Origin: Oxytricha trifallax
Lineage: Eukaryota > Ciliophora > Spirotrichea > Sporadotrichida > Oxytrichidae
Direction: 5' to 3'
Length of the DNA stretch: 64,000 nt
Assembly (NCBI GenBank): GCA_000711775.1
Contig: ARYC01000252.1
Location: 1 to 64,000 of the forward strand
The notes beneath the pieces were generated by a model, which made no database searches, was not told the DNA's origin, and was given only the letters and a program-made list of their open reading frames with translations. Made by a program: the position numbers and the translations under genes. This document shows positions 31,235 through 44,700 of the stretch, piece after piece; within the stretch, counting starts at the first letter, position 1, and each line of letters opens with the position of its first letter.

Positions 31235-31984
31235 ACTTTATTGATTATGCGGGTCGTGATGTTTAACACAAATTAGAATTTTATTATTTATCCTTTTAAT
31301 CTATACTTTTCTTCTAAATCAGAAGTAAGCCTAAACAGGGATTCTTCCAAGCTCTTTTCCTATTCTTATAATTTATTTTGTTATTCTAAGATTTCATTAT
31401 TAATCTAAGAGTTTAATTAAATATCACAAAAACAAAGTTGAATTTTAATGATTTTTTAATTTTAATCGCTTAATCCTAGATTCTAAAATGATTGTTATAT
31501 AAAAAGATTAATTTATCTTATAAACGAATAATATAAATATTTGTTATAAATCCCATTTTTATTCCTCCTCAGTTTAACAGCTATAAGTCTACTCTATAAC
31601 CTCTTCTTCTTTTTCTGTATTGTAAATATTTATTAGGATTTCTAAGATTTCCAAAACATATATGAGACTCTAATTTGAATTTATACCAATCATTTTATCA
31701 AAATTTATAAATGAAACTTTATCTTTTATTTTAATTTAATTAAATAAAATCACATTGATTTAATCTTGAATTTTAAGAAACTAGTATAGTTTCTAATCTT
31801 TCTTGAGTGTTTTGTTAGAATCAAGCGTTATTTTTAGTTTTTGTTAAGTGTTCCTAAAATATTCATATTTTTCGAAAAAGAAAGTGTTCTCAGAATGATT
31901 TAGTAATCTTTAGCCAAGGCTCTCTTACACATTCAAGTAACTTAAAACAGTAATATGTGGCAAAATAGTTAGCTTAGAGTTCAT
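31235..31984 (-). CDS. Family gene A4-N
   Basis: The start at 31984 is in the conserved MNSKLTILPHITVL context. The downstream order matches A2-N: the leucine-rich start, the EILEI…NIHN-like segment near 31640, then the coiled-coil part (31320-31440, equivalent to SLEESLARLTSDLEE). Near 31250 an extra base (CCCGC against CCGC in A2-N) shifts the frame close to the C-terminus, so the end is uncertain. The paired A4-C gene begins about 560 bp downstream. Confidence 0.5.
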
Positions 31985-32613
31985 TTTTTATTAATTAGAT
32001 ATCTATATTATTTCTAAAATATTAAAGATTCAAATTTATCCTAAACATTCTAATACTGAATTAAAATTTTTTATTAGTATAAGATATGTTATCTATTTTT
32101 AATATCAATTGAGAGAATAATAATTATTACTTTTTTATTTCATATAGGTTGATAATCAAAAATTATTATTTTTAATTTAAATAAATCAAATGGTAATTTT
32201 TATTTATTAAATTAATATTTAATAAATTATTTAACAGTTGCGTATTTACAAAAATATAAAATGTAAAAGAATTCTAACAATTAATATATATATATGGATT
32301 TTCGAATTAAACATTTTGAATTGAATCTATAAAGCAAGTAATTATGATGCTTTTAATATAGAGGATATTTTCATTTTAAATCAAGAAATATTAAATTCAT
32401 TATTATTATTATTATACATTTATTATATAATTTTGTTTTTATTTTTCAGGATATATTGAAAAAATAAGAAATAATTTATATTAAAATAGTTTTTATTGAC
32501 TTATTTAACTACATAAATAATTTAATGAAGTTTTACGATGAATATTATGATTTTATAAAATTTTAACGATAAATGAAAGCTATTTCTGAGGATAATATAT
32601 TTTAAATAATAAA

Positions 32614-33640
32614 TCAAATTGAATCAATTTAAACTTCAACCTTTTACATAACAATTTTGATCTCACCTTCCTTATATTAAGTGTTCTTAATAAACACTAT
32701 ACTTTATTGAAACTTTTCACCAATTGCAACGTCTTACTTTCCAAAATGCTATCTACAATTTAGATAAGCTTAACTAATGGATTTTTTTCCACTTTTAAAA
32801 TATCTGTTTTCAAATTATTTGTTGAAGTCAATTTCAGCTAAATTATTAATACATTCTACATTCTTGCAATAAATGAGAAGAACATTTTGGAGTTATAATT
32901 TATTAAAGGCAATTCCTTGCAATATTATCCTAAGATTTACTTTTTATGCATTATTTATACTTTCCAAAATTCTTGAAATAAAGATTAATATGTCTTCAGG
33001 AATTTAGTAATAATTATTTTTAATGCTGAAAGTTTTATATTTTAAATACAATTTATTTATTAATTAATAAAATATTATCTTATTACTTCCATTTTATTGC
33101 AAATTAAAATTAATTTATAAAGTTCCTTTAAATTTCTATAAAGATGCAAAAATTGGAATTAAATTATTTTTCAATTATTGTGATTCTATGATGTTTTCCA
33201 ATTCTTTATAATAAATATTAGATACCTTTTACTTTATAGAAAGCGTTTTTAGATTTTTATACACTGGGGGAAATTATAAATTAACTAATAATAATAAATT
33301 TAACTATAATAGAAATGGAAAAGTTCTGCAATTTTATAGGCTTAATCTTTGGATATGTCTTAAATCTATGTATTTCTAGTTTGTATCTTCTATTGTTTTG
33401 CACAGGCCTAATATTTATATCTCATTTACTTTTGGTACAATCTTTTTTTCTTCTATTTCTGTCAAATCTTAATCAATATTGTAAGAATACTTGAATAACT
33501 AAGAACCACTTTTTATAATATAATTACGATAGATATTTAATTTATATATAACAAGTATTCATCTTTATACCTTCATATCTTTCGCTAGTTAAGCAATTTT
33601 GAAACTACATTTGTTTGTTATCTATGAATAGTATTTTATA
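32614..33640 (-). CDS. Family gene B2-C
   Basis: Close relative of B1-C. It ends ATTGATTCAATT-TGA at 32614, the same place as B1-C and B3-C. The C-terminal blocks (FLQGI-like, YCKNVEF-like, FIKNT-like followed by KEGEIKIV) and the leucine-rich segment near 33260 are all present in order. The N-terminal IAQLAKDMK block is at about 33590, but the ATG position is unclear, as in B1-C. Function unknown. Confidence 0.5.
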
Positions 33641-33794
33641 ATTATAAGAATGCATTTAATTTGGGGATATAGTTAATAATGATGATGATAATTTCAATTA
33701 AGGCGAGTGAATATAAAAATCTTGGAATAAAGATCTCTTGACTTAATTTATAATTACTAAATACTTTTAACCAATGTACTATATTTATATAAAT

Positions 33795-35179
33795 TTATAA
33801 AAGGGTTGCTCGGAATTTAGAATAGAGGAGACATTCATTCAAATAGAACATACTGATGATTAAGCACTATAGGGCTTTTTTAGAGGACGTATCGTGATAA
33901 ATTAAGTCAATTTTTTGGGAGTCTTTGACACAACTTCCACTTTAGTTCTGCTCTAGGAGATCTTTCATGTATCTGATTGCTTTCTTGATCTTTGCACCTT
34001 TTACGACTCTGTACTAAAGTTAATAAAATGATGTATAATTCAATAATTAATAATATTAACTTTGTTGAAACCAAGATAATTTGGTACTTTTACGAATAGG
34101 AATTCAATATAGCAAGATTTTATTATTCACAGTACTTCTCTATCACATCATAGAAGCAAGATAAATCGACTTTAATTTTGCATTAAAATCAACTTTAAAA
34201 ATCAATCAATATTATAATCGATTATCTCCCACCAGGCATGAGATAATACAAGACAGCCTATCATGAATCCCAGTTAATATTGAATTTATTTTCGAACAAT
34301 TCCAATATTATGTGGGTTTCTATAAAGTTGGTTATGCCATGAATTTAATACTAAATATTATAATTATTATTTATTTTCCCAAGAAAGGTATTTCTACTAT
34401 ATTATAAGTTATCAATTAATTTTTTAATGATTCATAAATAATTATATCTAATTGAAAGATGATTAAGTGAAATCAATTGTAGTAATTCCAAAATTAACCG
34501 ATTACTGAATAGAATGATATCTTTCTAAGAAATTATGCATTTAAACATTAAGTACTTCCTCTAAGTACTAATCTTCTGGCATCTGTAATTTACTATTTCA
34601 TTTTTATTTTCTTTAAACCATCAAATCTGTAAATTTAAGTTTAATCAAAATTTTATTATAGTCTTAGTTACTAACACTAGATTGTGCATAAAAATTTTAT
34701 AAATCGAAATATAATATTAGTATTTTCAAATTATGTTAAGTAAAATAAAAAGGGCATCGGTTTTCTTTTCTTCTAAGACATTTTGAGATATTTAGCTATT
34801 ATTCTATTATTAATTATCAATTAAAGGATTGTGAAAGTCTAAGAGCATGTTTAAGACTTCCAAAAGGAAAATAATGTTTCGATTGGAGACAACCCCAATC
34901 TTTTAATAAATATTAAATTTTCACATTAAATATATTTATATCAATCATTTCGACTTATTCCAAATTTTGAGTGAGAGAAAGCCTTTTAAGTTCTGATGCA
35001 CTCCATAAGTATGGATCAATTGATATTTTTAGAAATTTCTTTTTATGCTTGAAGTATATATACTTATCAATGAAAAATTACTTCTCAAAATGATTAAGGA
35101 GTTTCAAGTTAAGAGTTTCTGATAGACTTAAATAGCTTAAAACAGTAATGTGTGGCAAAATTGTTAATTTAGAGTTCAT
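33795..35179 (-). CDS. Family gene B2-N
   Basis: It starts at 35179 with MNSKLTILPH and follows B1-N throughout. The last segment is better preserved than in B1: VVKGAKIKKAIRYMKDLLEQ, then VKDSQKIDLIYHDTSSKKA and FYLNECLLYSKFRATLL, ending at a TGA near 33797. The inverted-repeat insertion of B1-N is also here (about 34090-34310). Conservation of reading frame between B1 and B2 in AT-rich DNA is the main evidence for coding. Confidence 0.55.
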
Positions 35180-36569
35180 TTTTAATAAATTTATTTTTTA
35201 AAATATAAAGTTTTAGATTAAGTTTATCTTAAAATATCCAATTGCTTTACTATATATGATATATTCTAAAAATAATAAAATATGTAAGCTGAAAATATAA
35301 AATTATCTTTAATTTTGTGATAAATACATGCAATTATTTATATTTACAAAACAATTTGATGATTAAATTGCAATCAATTTATATACTATAAACTTAGCAG
35401 CATTGATATCTGATTATAAATGTAAATTTAAATTGTAAAAACATCATTAATCGAAACCCAAATTTAACATAGAATATTAATATTCTCTGAAATTATTGCA
35501 TGGCAAAGAATAACAATTAATTTTACAAATATTCCTGAGGTAAGGAGTAACATAGAGAAAAATTATAGCTGAGTAAATTCGTTCCATTATGCTATATATT
35601 ATTGATAAAATAGTAAAGTCCTCTTACTTTAATTTACTATTAAATTAGTAATGTAATTTGTTGCTAATTATATCATTATAATTTTTTTTAACAATTCTCT
35701 TTAATTATCCTTTCTTAGTATTATGAATTAAAGATAAAAAATAATTAAGCTTAAGATTAGATATTATATAAAATATACGACTCGAAAAGAAGTTAAGTTG
35801 CTACTCTGACTCTGTTTTTAAATGCTTTAGAATTCATGAATATAATTTTATCAAATAGGACTAATTAAGGTTTTTTAAACATTAATCAAGATTCATATTT
35901 ATAAACTATTTTGTTTCAATAAAAATAAAATAGGAGAAATAAATGAACTCATGATACCTTATTATTATAATGTTTTATCATAAATATCACTTATGAGTCT
36001 ATTAAATATTAAATAGTATTGATTTAATATAAGTAATATTTTTCTTATAATGCTAATAAATAATTTTAATTAATAAAAAGTTAAAATGATATTGAAATAA
36101 AAGTTTTTTAGACCCCATTTAAACTAAGTTTAAGAGATTTTTAATTTTTAATTTTGTATAAATAAAAATTATAAATCAAATAAAAATTGCCAAGTACTTT
36201 CATCATTTACCTTCTAAAGGTTATAAATTAAAAATAAAAGAAGCTAAATGAAATTAAAAATGTTAATTATAATAAAATATCATATCATAAATTTTAATAA
36301 ACTTAAAATAAAAAGGTTTATCTTTTTCATTTTAAATTGAATTAGATTATATAACTATTATTGTAAAGAATCAAAATCCCACAACCCTTTCAGTTATTTG
36401 ATTGAGTATTATTTTAAATTTCTCATAGAATTTAGAATTTAGATCTTATAACAATATTTCTAAAAACAAAACTTATAATAATTTAATATCATAAATATAA
36501 AATTCTTTTGCATTCATAAATTATATATATAAATTGATTTTAATTAAAATTGTCATTCGATCTATTTTG
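35180..36569. other. AT-rich spacer upstream of B2-N
   Basis: Low-complexity AT-rich DNA; no gene, RNA or clear element seen. The equivalent region upstream of B1-N (9867-11346) is similar only in composition. Confidence 0.45.
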
Positions 36570-37330
36570 TAATAACTTTAATCTTTCCTTCTTTGCATTT
36601 TTAATTTTTGATAATCATTATAAATTGTTTAAAATTTGAAATTTTAATTGATTACTCTTAAGTTTTATATTATCCGAAATGCTTCACATATTTTTTTAAG
36701 TTTAAATCGTGATACTTTAATGATTATCTTGTATTTCATTTTGAATATCACTTTCAACTTAAAGATCAACAAATTCAATGTGTTAACAATATAAAAATAA
36801 CACATCTTTCACTTATTATCTTGTGAAGGAAATATACATCTGAAAGATTTTAAGGTTTACATTCAAAGCATTTTCAATACTCTCAAAAATTCGAGATATA
36901 AAGATAGGTGTTATATCAGTAGTATGTTAAAATTATTTGTTTAAAATTAAATTTTGAATTAATAAAAATTGCAATGAATTATAGTAAAATGCTTCAGTTT
37001 TATCTAAATTTAATAATTTATAATAATTAAATTCCCTGTTAACTTCTTAATATATGAGTAAGGTGTTAATTTTTATTTGATTAATATATTTATTTTTTAA
37101 AAAATAATTTATAATGATATCCTCAAATTTGTAAAATTAAGAAAGCTATACCTCATCAACTATAAAGAGAGTTTCAAGATTCTCAAATATAGGAATGATA
37201 AATTATTTTATAATATAATTTTTTCCAAAATAATTAAATGGATAAATAACATTATATTAAAGGTTCATTTTTTTAATACGTCCCAAATTCCAATATTTGA
37301 TGTTTCCAAAAAAAGCAATAAATTTGTTAA
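36570..37330 (-). pseudogene. Degenerate C-gene relic
   Basis: The minus strand retains the order of C-gene landmarks (TAACTTTAATC…CCTTCTTTGCA for the terminal KEG-x-IKV block at 36571-36597, the FLEI-like block near 36850, the leucine-rich stretch near 37170), but similarity is weak and frames are broken. An old, decayed family member between B2 and A5. Confidence 0.45.
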
Positions 37331-37684
37331 TATATATTTTTACTTTTAAATTGAATTAGATTTAATACTTAAATTTGTAATTAGTAACCATGAAATGATT
37401 TAGTATTTTTCATAATTAATAATTCTTTAAATAAATTAATAAAATTATTCACTAATTTACTTATATTTATTATAATTACCTTTACTTTATATGAAATATC
37501 ATCATTTAAGTTAAAATAGAAAATTAACAAAATATTGTGATTAAATTTTGAATATGGTTAACTTAATTATCTTTTTTATTACCCAATATTATTTAATAAA
37601 CTCTACTAAAGTTGATTTTAACATTTAATATGAATATCTTACTTATAATTGAAAAAATAATAATTTAAATCTATCAATTCATTA

Positions 37685-38684
37685 TCATTAAATTTATGAT
37701 TTAGCTATTTTTGTTGTAACTTTAATCAGCACTTCTTTACAGTTTGAGTCCTTAATAAACTCAATGCACTAAGTAAATTCTTACTTTTTCGAAGCAAGCT
37801 AGTTTACTAAACCTTCAACTAATTAAGTTAAATCTTATTATTAAGGATTTCTCACTTCTTGATTGATTGTATTATCAAGAGAGGGTTACTAAACATTATT
37901 TTCTTAAGGTTCTTCGATAAATTCAATGTTCTAACAATATGGTTTGAGACACCCTATTAATATTTCTTTTTTGAAAACTATTAGTTCCAGAAATATTTTA
38001 AGTTTTACAATTGATGCATTTCTGATGCTAGCCAGAATTTTTGGAATAAGATTTTGTACGCATCTAACCTGGAATTAATAGGTGAAAGCTATCGTAAAAG
38101 TTCTCAAAAGTATACTTAACTTACATCATAAAAATCAAACAATTATTAAATATATAGAATAAATCTAAATGATTTAATAAAAGTTCCTTTAAATGTCTTG
38201 AGAGATGCAAAAGGTGGAATTATTATAACATTATTTTTTTTCTAATAATTTATAATAGTTTCCGCTAATTCATAAATATAGCTAGTTTCAATCTTTTCTA
38301 CAATAGTTAGTTTTTCTAGATTCTTATATATGGGAGGAAATGTTAAATTAGTTAAATATAAAAACAATACCCATAATAATTGAAATGGATAAACTTCATT
38401 TTATTCTAGATTCAATCTCTTAATATGATGAAGATTCCAAAAATCCATATTTCCCAAATTTATTAATTTTTTTGTTCTTGAAATCGTTAGCTCATTTACA
38501 AGTTTAACCAAATTTCTCAAACCTTAGACATTCGTAAATTAATTGATATTAAAGAATACATATAAGCTAAATTTTAATTATTGTTATATTATAACAAGTA
38601 AAATTTAATAATAACAAGTCTTGTTCTCTAGACATTTATATTTTAAATGAGCTACGCAGCAATAAAAATATATTTCTCCATCAT
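37685..38684 (-). CDS. Family gene A5-C
   Basis: The start at 38684 (MMEKYIFIAAQLIQNINVQR) matches the family start, and the stop is at 37685 after FIKDSNCKEVLIKVTTK. At about 1.0 kb it carries no large insertion, so it is the most compact complete A-type C gene here and the best reference for exon structure. The leucine-rich segment lies at about 38270-38560. TAA/TAG read as Gln. Confidence 0.6.
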
Positions 38685-38729
38685 TTAACTATAATAATAA
38701 AATTAAATTTCTTCTTTTTAAAGTTTTAT

Positions 38730-41700
38730 AATTAACTTTATTGATTATGTGGTTAGTGATGTAAAATATGAATTTAAATTTTCCTATTTATTCTTTTTGG
38801 CTATAATTTTCCAATAAGTTAGAAGTCATTCTACCAAGTGATTCCTCTAAGCTCTGATCTTATTCTTAAAATTTGACTTGTTCCTCTTAAATTTTGCTAT
38901 CATTGAAGGAATATATTTGATTAGGGAAATTAGATTAAATATAAATAAATAAATTCGGGCAGTTAACTTCTTGAAACCTAGACAATATGGTAGTTGTTCG
39001 TTAAAAAATTTAAAATCAGATGGACTTTACTATTGGAGGTATTATTTTATCGCATCCCTAGAGCAAGGTAAGTCGATTTTAATTTTAGGAGATTTGTTTA
39101 GTTGATTTTATTGTCAAAATTATAGTCGATTTATCTCGATTTAGGGATGCGATAGAGGGGTACTGCCAATAGTGAATCGGCTGATTTGGAATTCTCTATC
39201 AAACAAGTACCATATTGTATAGCTTTCAAGTAAGTTAACTGGCACTAATTTAATTATTTATTTATTTTTATTTAATTTCTCAATTCAATTAAATTCCTAC
39301 AATAATATCATTGTTGAATTACTTATCAAAAAAATTAAGTCGAATCTTAATAACTTATTAATTTTAATCACCTATTCTTTGATTCTAAAATGATCGTATT
39401 ATATAAAAATAAAAATTTAATATTATATGATATTAAAATAATTGCTGGAAATCATACTATTTTCCTTCCTCAGTTTGGTAGTTATAGGTTAGCTATCTTA
39501 CTACTTCTTCATTTTTTAATTTGTGAATTTAAAACAGGATCTCTAAAATCTCCAAAAATTATATGAGACTCTTATTTGATTTTATACCTATCACTTAAAT
39601 ATATAATATAAAACATGAATATCATATCTTCTTTTAGATTCAAATATAAATAAATATAATCACATTCAAAACCCCAAAACCCTTTCAGTAGTTTGATTGA
39701 GTTTTTTATTGATCAAAGTAGACTATTAAGGCATACTTTATTAGGGTTAAAATAGGGTTTATGTCGGGGTTTATTGTGTAAATATTAGTAATTTTTTTAA
39801 AAATGAATATATCAAGAGAGATTTTTAAATATTTAACACAAATATAAAATGAGAGATCTGTGAAAATTCTAAAAATCTTATCTTTCTAAGTTGCTATTTA
39901 ATTGTTTCTATCGTTACATCCTTTTCATAGCTTAGATTGATTATTGTTGAGTGTGAAAACTCTCTGAAGCCTCCATTAATTTTAATCTTTTAGAGATATT
40001 TTTTATTCTTTTCTTAGAATATCTCTCACTCTCTATTATAATTATTGCAAGAGCTCAGACATCCCATTAAGTGACTTCGTCTCTCCAATCTTCTCTTTCT
40101 GCAAAATGTCCAGGAGTACCGTATACTTTTCCTAATGCAGATGCTTTCACTCTTTGAGCTCTGTTGAAATAAATAATACAAACTCTAAGAGTTTGAAAGT
40201 TTATCATGATGTTCACTGGCTTTAAGTGTCTATGGACATAACCAAGCTTATGAAGCTCTTAAATACCCTTAACTCTCTGCTACACGATCTAGCCAATTTA
40301 TCCGTTATCATATAAAAATTCTCTATAAGTAATTTCAAGGAGTAAGCCTAAAGACAACATGAATTTTTCAAGTAAAAAGTCATCAAGCTAAATAATAAGG
40401 CTGTACTATTTAAATTTTGCTTATTAATTAGCGTAATACTCATTAGCAAATTCCATTTAGAACTTTTCATCAGCAAGAGAGTATTTGAAAGGATATATTT
40501 TGCAAGCGTATTAGTCATCTGTGATAACTCTTTTTTATTTTATCATCAAGACTAAGGTAGCTTTCAAGACAAGAATCTATATTATTATAATATTAGAAGT
40601 CAATATTAATTTTAAGATAAAAATTGATTTAATATGTCTCAAAAATTGCTTACGTTATATCAAGAAATATGAATTTTAGACATCAGTTTAAGTTAAATTA
40701 CATTGAGAAATACAATTGAAAAATTTGAGAAAAATTATAACTTTTACATATACAACTACTCATACAGCTATGACTACCTGTTTTTGACCAACAACTAAAA
40801 AGTGAAACCCCAATTTTTTAAACTAACATGTATCAGAAAAAATTCTAACTGCCTCCAAATTGATAATGCTGTACTTAGAACTAGAAGTTAAAATTCCTGA
40901 CAATTTATGTTTGCACAATAATAATTTTCTAGACAGGAATCTTTATTGCCTCAATTTTTACCATAATTTTATTGATCTTTGAGACTGGGAGGTTCTTGAC
41001 AGCTTTCTTCATTTTGACTAACTTCTTTACCTCAACTCTAAAACACTCTACAGGGTTTCTTGATCTTCTTTTTTATAGGAATCTCTTCCCTGTAGGTTCA
41101 TGAATAATAAAAAACTATTGATTGCGCATATTAAATAAGAGCAACCTTTGGTCTCTTGTATGAAGAATATGGCTTCTCACAGAACTTACAAATATTCTTG
41201 CCATCCTTCCTTTAATGCTTGAGATATAACCTAGGCATGTCATTATGTATATCTCTCAAATGTCTCTTTTAATTTGACTAGGAGAGGAAAATTATATTGC
41301 ATTCTTTGCATTAATAGTAAAATTTGGTTGGTAAAATTTAATGCTCTATGACGGGTTATTAACCTCTCTTCAATTTTTGTAGCCTTTTTTGATAACCTTA
41401 TTCTTAACTTATATTTCAATCTCTAAGGCTGTCTCGTCAAAAGTGTCATAAAAATTTTTCCACTAAGTGCAAGCATCTTTGGTTTCAGCTTTTCTTGGTT
41501 GCTGGTATGATAATTTTTATAGACCTTACCCAAGTAATGCCACTCTTCTTAAAAAGTTTGCGTCTTTTTAGTTGGCTTATATATTTTACCACAATGATGA
41601 TAAAATATAGGATTATATACTATAATAGTAGGGTATAAGACACTCCATTAAATTCTTTGATGAGATGGAAGAAAATTAAATCGTCATATAAGACTGTAAG

Positions 41701-44700
41701 TTCACACATGTAATGAGTATATTTTACATTTTAGTAAATTTAAAAAGCTCCTAAAGAAATTTTGTTTCTCTAGGATATCCTCAAAATCAAGTTTGAAATT
41801 AATTTAGAGGTAAAGTTTTTAAACATTTTTAAATTTAAAATCCTCCTAATTAAGTTTTAACCTTAAGATTTAACTCCTAATAAAGTTTGAACTTAATTTG
41901 GAGAACCTCATAAAATAATTAAACATTATTAGGAGCAATTTAATAGAGATAGATTGATATAAATGGAAATCAATTTGTGAAACTTGGAGCAAGCTTTTCA
42001 ATGCTTCTCCGCATATCTTTTCAAGGTTGACCTCCAGTAGGTCCTCCCTATTATAGAAGTAAATTTATAAAACTATAATGGATATCCTTAATTTTCAATT
42101 TCTATGAATGATGCAATTAAGAGAATTTAATCTCAAAATTTAATAGAAATATTTCCAAGTAAAGAGCCTCTACAAATACTTGGTATAACAGAGAAAGTTT
42201 TCATCTATAATAAGCTTTATTATTATTGTTGGACTCTTCTTCCCAACTTAGGAGGGAATCAAAATCTCATTCTTTTTAAAAGCCTTACTGAGTGTAGATA
42301 AAAAAGCTTTTCAGACAAATAAATAAGAATGATTGAAATATCAGTAACAAACCTCTATGATGATGTTATGAGTGATCCAAATGTTTCTATTTATCTCCCT
42401 TCTATTATGCAACTCTCAAATAAATTGCCAGAGAGAAACTTCTTCTTTGGTGTCCTTGGAACTCTTAAAACTGAGTATTTAAATGAAGTAATTTAAGATG
42501 CTCATATCCATCTCTCCTGAAGAAAAAGAGAAGCAGGGAATTAAAATCAGTGATACCTGGCTATACGAATTCCAGAAGCATTCATTCATTTCAAGTAAGC
42601 TTATTCTTCTAACTTTATAGAAAAACCTGACACTGTTATATACTTTATGAAAGAGCGCAGCAATTAAACAGAGAGAAAGTCTTATGTAAAACATGAAATG
42701 AATAAGAGACTCTTCAAAGATCTATAAGCCCAGATTATATAAACATTGATTCAGGAGCTGGTACTAAGAGAAGAAACATTGGTACAAGCAAGCTATAAGA
42801 AGAAGAAAAGAAGGAGAAGGCAAATCTCTTTGAGGGCTAATTTAATATGTGAACTTATTCAATCATTTAATTCTAAAACTTTTCTCCCTTCTCTTGCCCA
42901 CACTTAAGCCTTCTCATCGCTAACTCTCTTAGCAGCAATTATAATAAAATTGACTGTATCTATCTTCAGGTCGCGCATCAAGTGATAGAGCAGAAGTTTC
43001 TTTTGGTGGCCTTTCTATAACCTTCAAACATAATTCAATTCCATTAAACTAAGGGCTGTAAGGTACATTAAATGCAGGTGTTTTGTATAGTCTTTCATAT
43101 TCCTTCCTTGAGTCTTTAGTTTTATGAACCGATATGTTATCTACAAACAAAAAAATCTATTAGCTATCCTATTTCACTCTTAGCTAATATAAGAAGTTTA
43201 TATATTACTCAGTCTTTTATTGAGCAATTATGGAAAGCATTAGTTTCGAGCCCATTATCTTCACTTATTCCCCCTATAATATCATGAGTTTGAACTTTAA
43301 CATTTTAGTCATAAACTTCTATGTTGCTGTACCTCTTTTACCATGACTTAGATATAAATGTATTGAATGGAAACATAGCTACATCAGCATGCATAAACTT
43401 AATACATTGCTCTTTAGCCCTTTGCATTTAATAGAATATATAATTTAAATTAGTCTTATAAATGGAACAGTGAAATCAATCACTCTCTTAATACGATTGA
43501 CTGTCTTGTAAGATAATTCATTCTTTTTTTTATATATGTTAGCTATTGATTAAGCAGAGATATGAAGCTCAGGGAATTGAGGATGAAACATCAAAGCTCT
43601 CTAAGCAAGAGAGAAGTTACCAGTATTTATGAGTCTTATCTTTTATAAGATAATCAATATAATGTTGCTTAACTTTTAAGAGTCTATTAGGCTTCGAATT
43701 TAGATGCTTTATCTTTAAATTCAATGCTAAAAGAAAGTGAGACCTAACTGTAGCAGGAGATTAATGAAGTTGCTTGCTATAGACGTGAAATTTAGAATAG
43801 GCTTGAGTTTATCACTATGATCATCACATCCATAACGCAACTTAAATTATAAATATGTATACTCACTGTCATAAACAAACTCCAAAACTCGCATATACTC
43901 ATTCAAATTATTAATAAGCTAAAATTTTTGAAAAATAAATGAAATTAATATTGTAATTAAGAATTTGAATATAATGGTCTATAAAGCTGTAAATGGAATT
44001 AAGAACATTTGAACTCTTGCTATAATAGATCTTTGTATTTTGACAATATCAGGAAGACCTGTGAATGAATTTCCCCAAAATATTCTGACTGTCTTCATTG
44101 GACATATATCTGCAATCTTTGTCATATTAGAACTCAGGAAGTTACAATCTCGTCCAGTTCGAGCCTCAAACTTCATTTAAGCCAATTCTTAATTCAGGGC
44201 TTATATTAGGGCTTACAAGCCCCATTTTAATAATTTCTTAATTATAATGATTAATAATGGGATATAATATATAAATATTATTAAAAATTAAATATGGAAT
44301 AGCATTAAAGGTATTCTCTATAGAGAATTTAAATTAATAGTAAATTTATTACTAATTCAATTTTACATATTAAGTTTTAATAGTTAATTATTAATTTAAT
44401 TTAGAATATACATAAATGGGGCTTTAAAGGAGGGCTTATAAGCTCTAAGTAAAATGGGCTTATTAGCCTTCAAATGTTCGAGGAGGTTGATTCCACAATA
44501 TATTGGGCTAAGATAGTAAGAATCATAAAGAATTTAGATATAAGAGACGAGTCAGAATATCTTGGGCTTAATTACAAATGGCATGATGAGATAAGATAAT
44601 TATATTATCACTTCAATCATGAATGGACTTATTTATTCCAACTTCTCTTAATAGCTCTTTATTCCATTATATAAATATTTTTGATTAAACATAAAATTCA

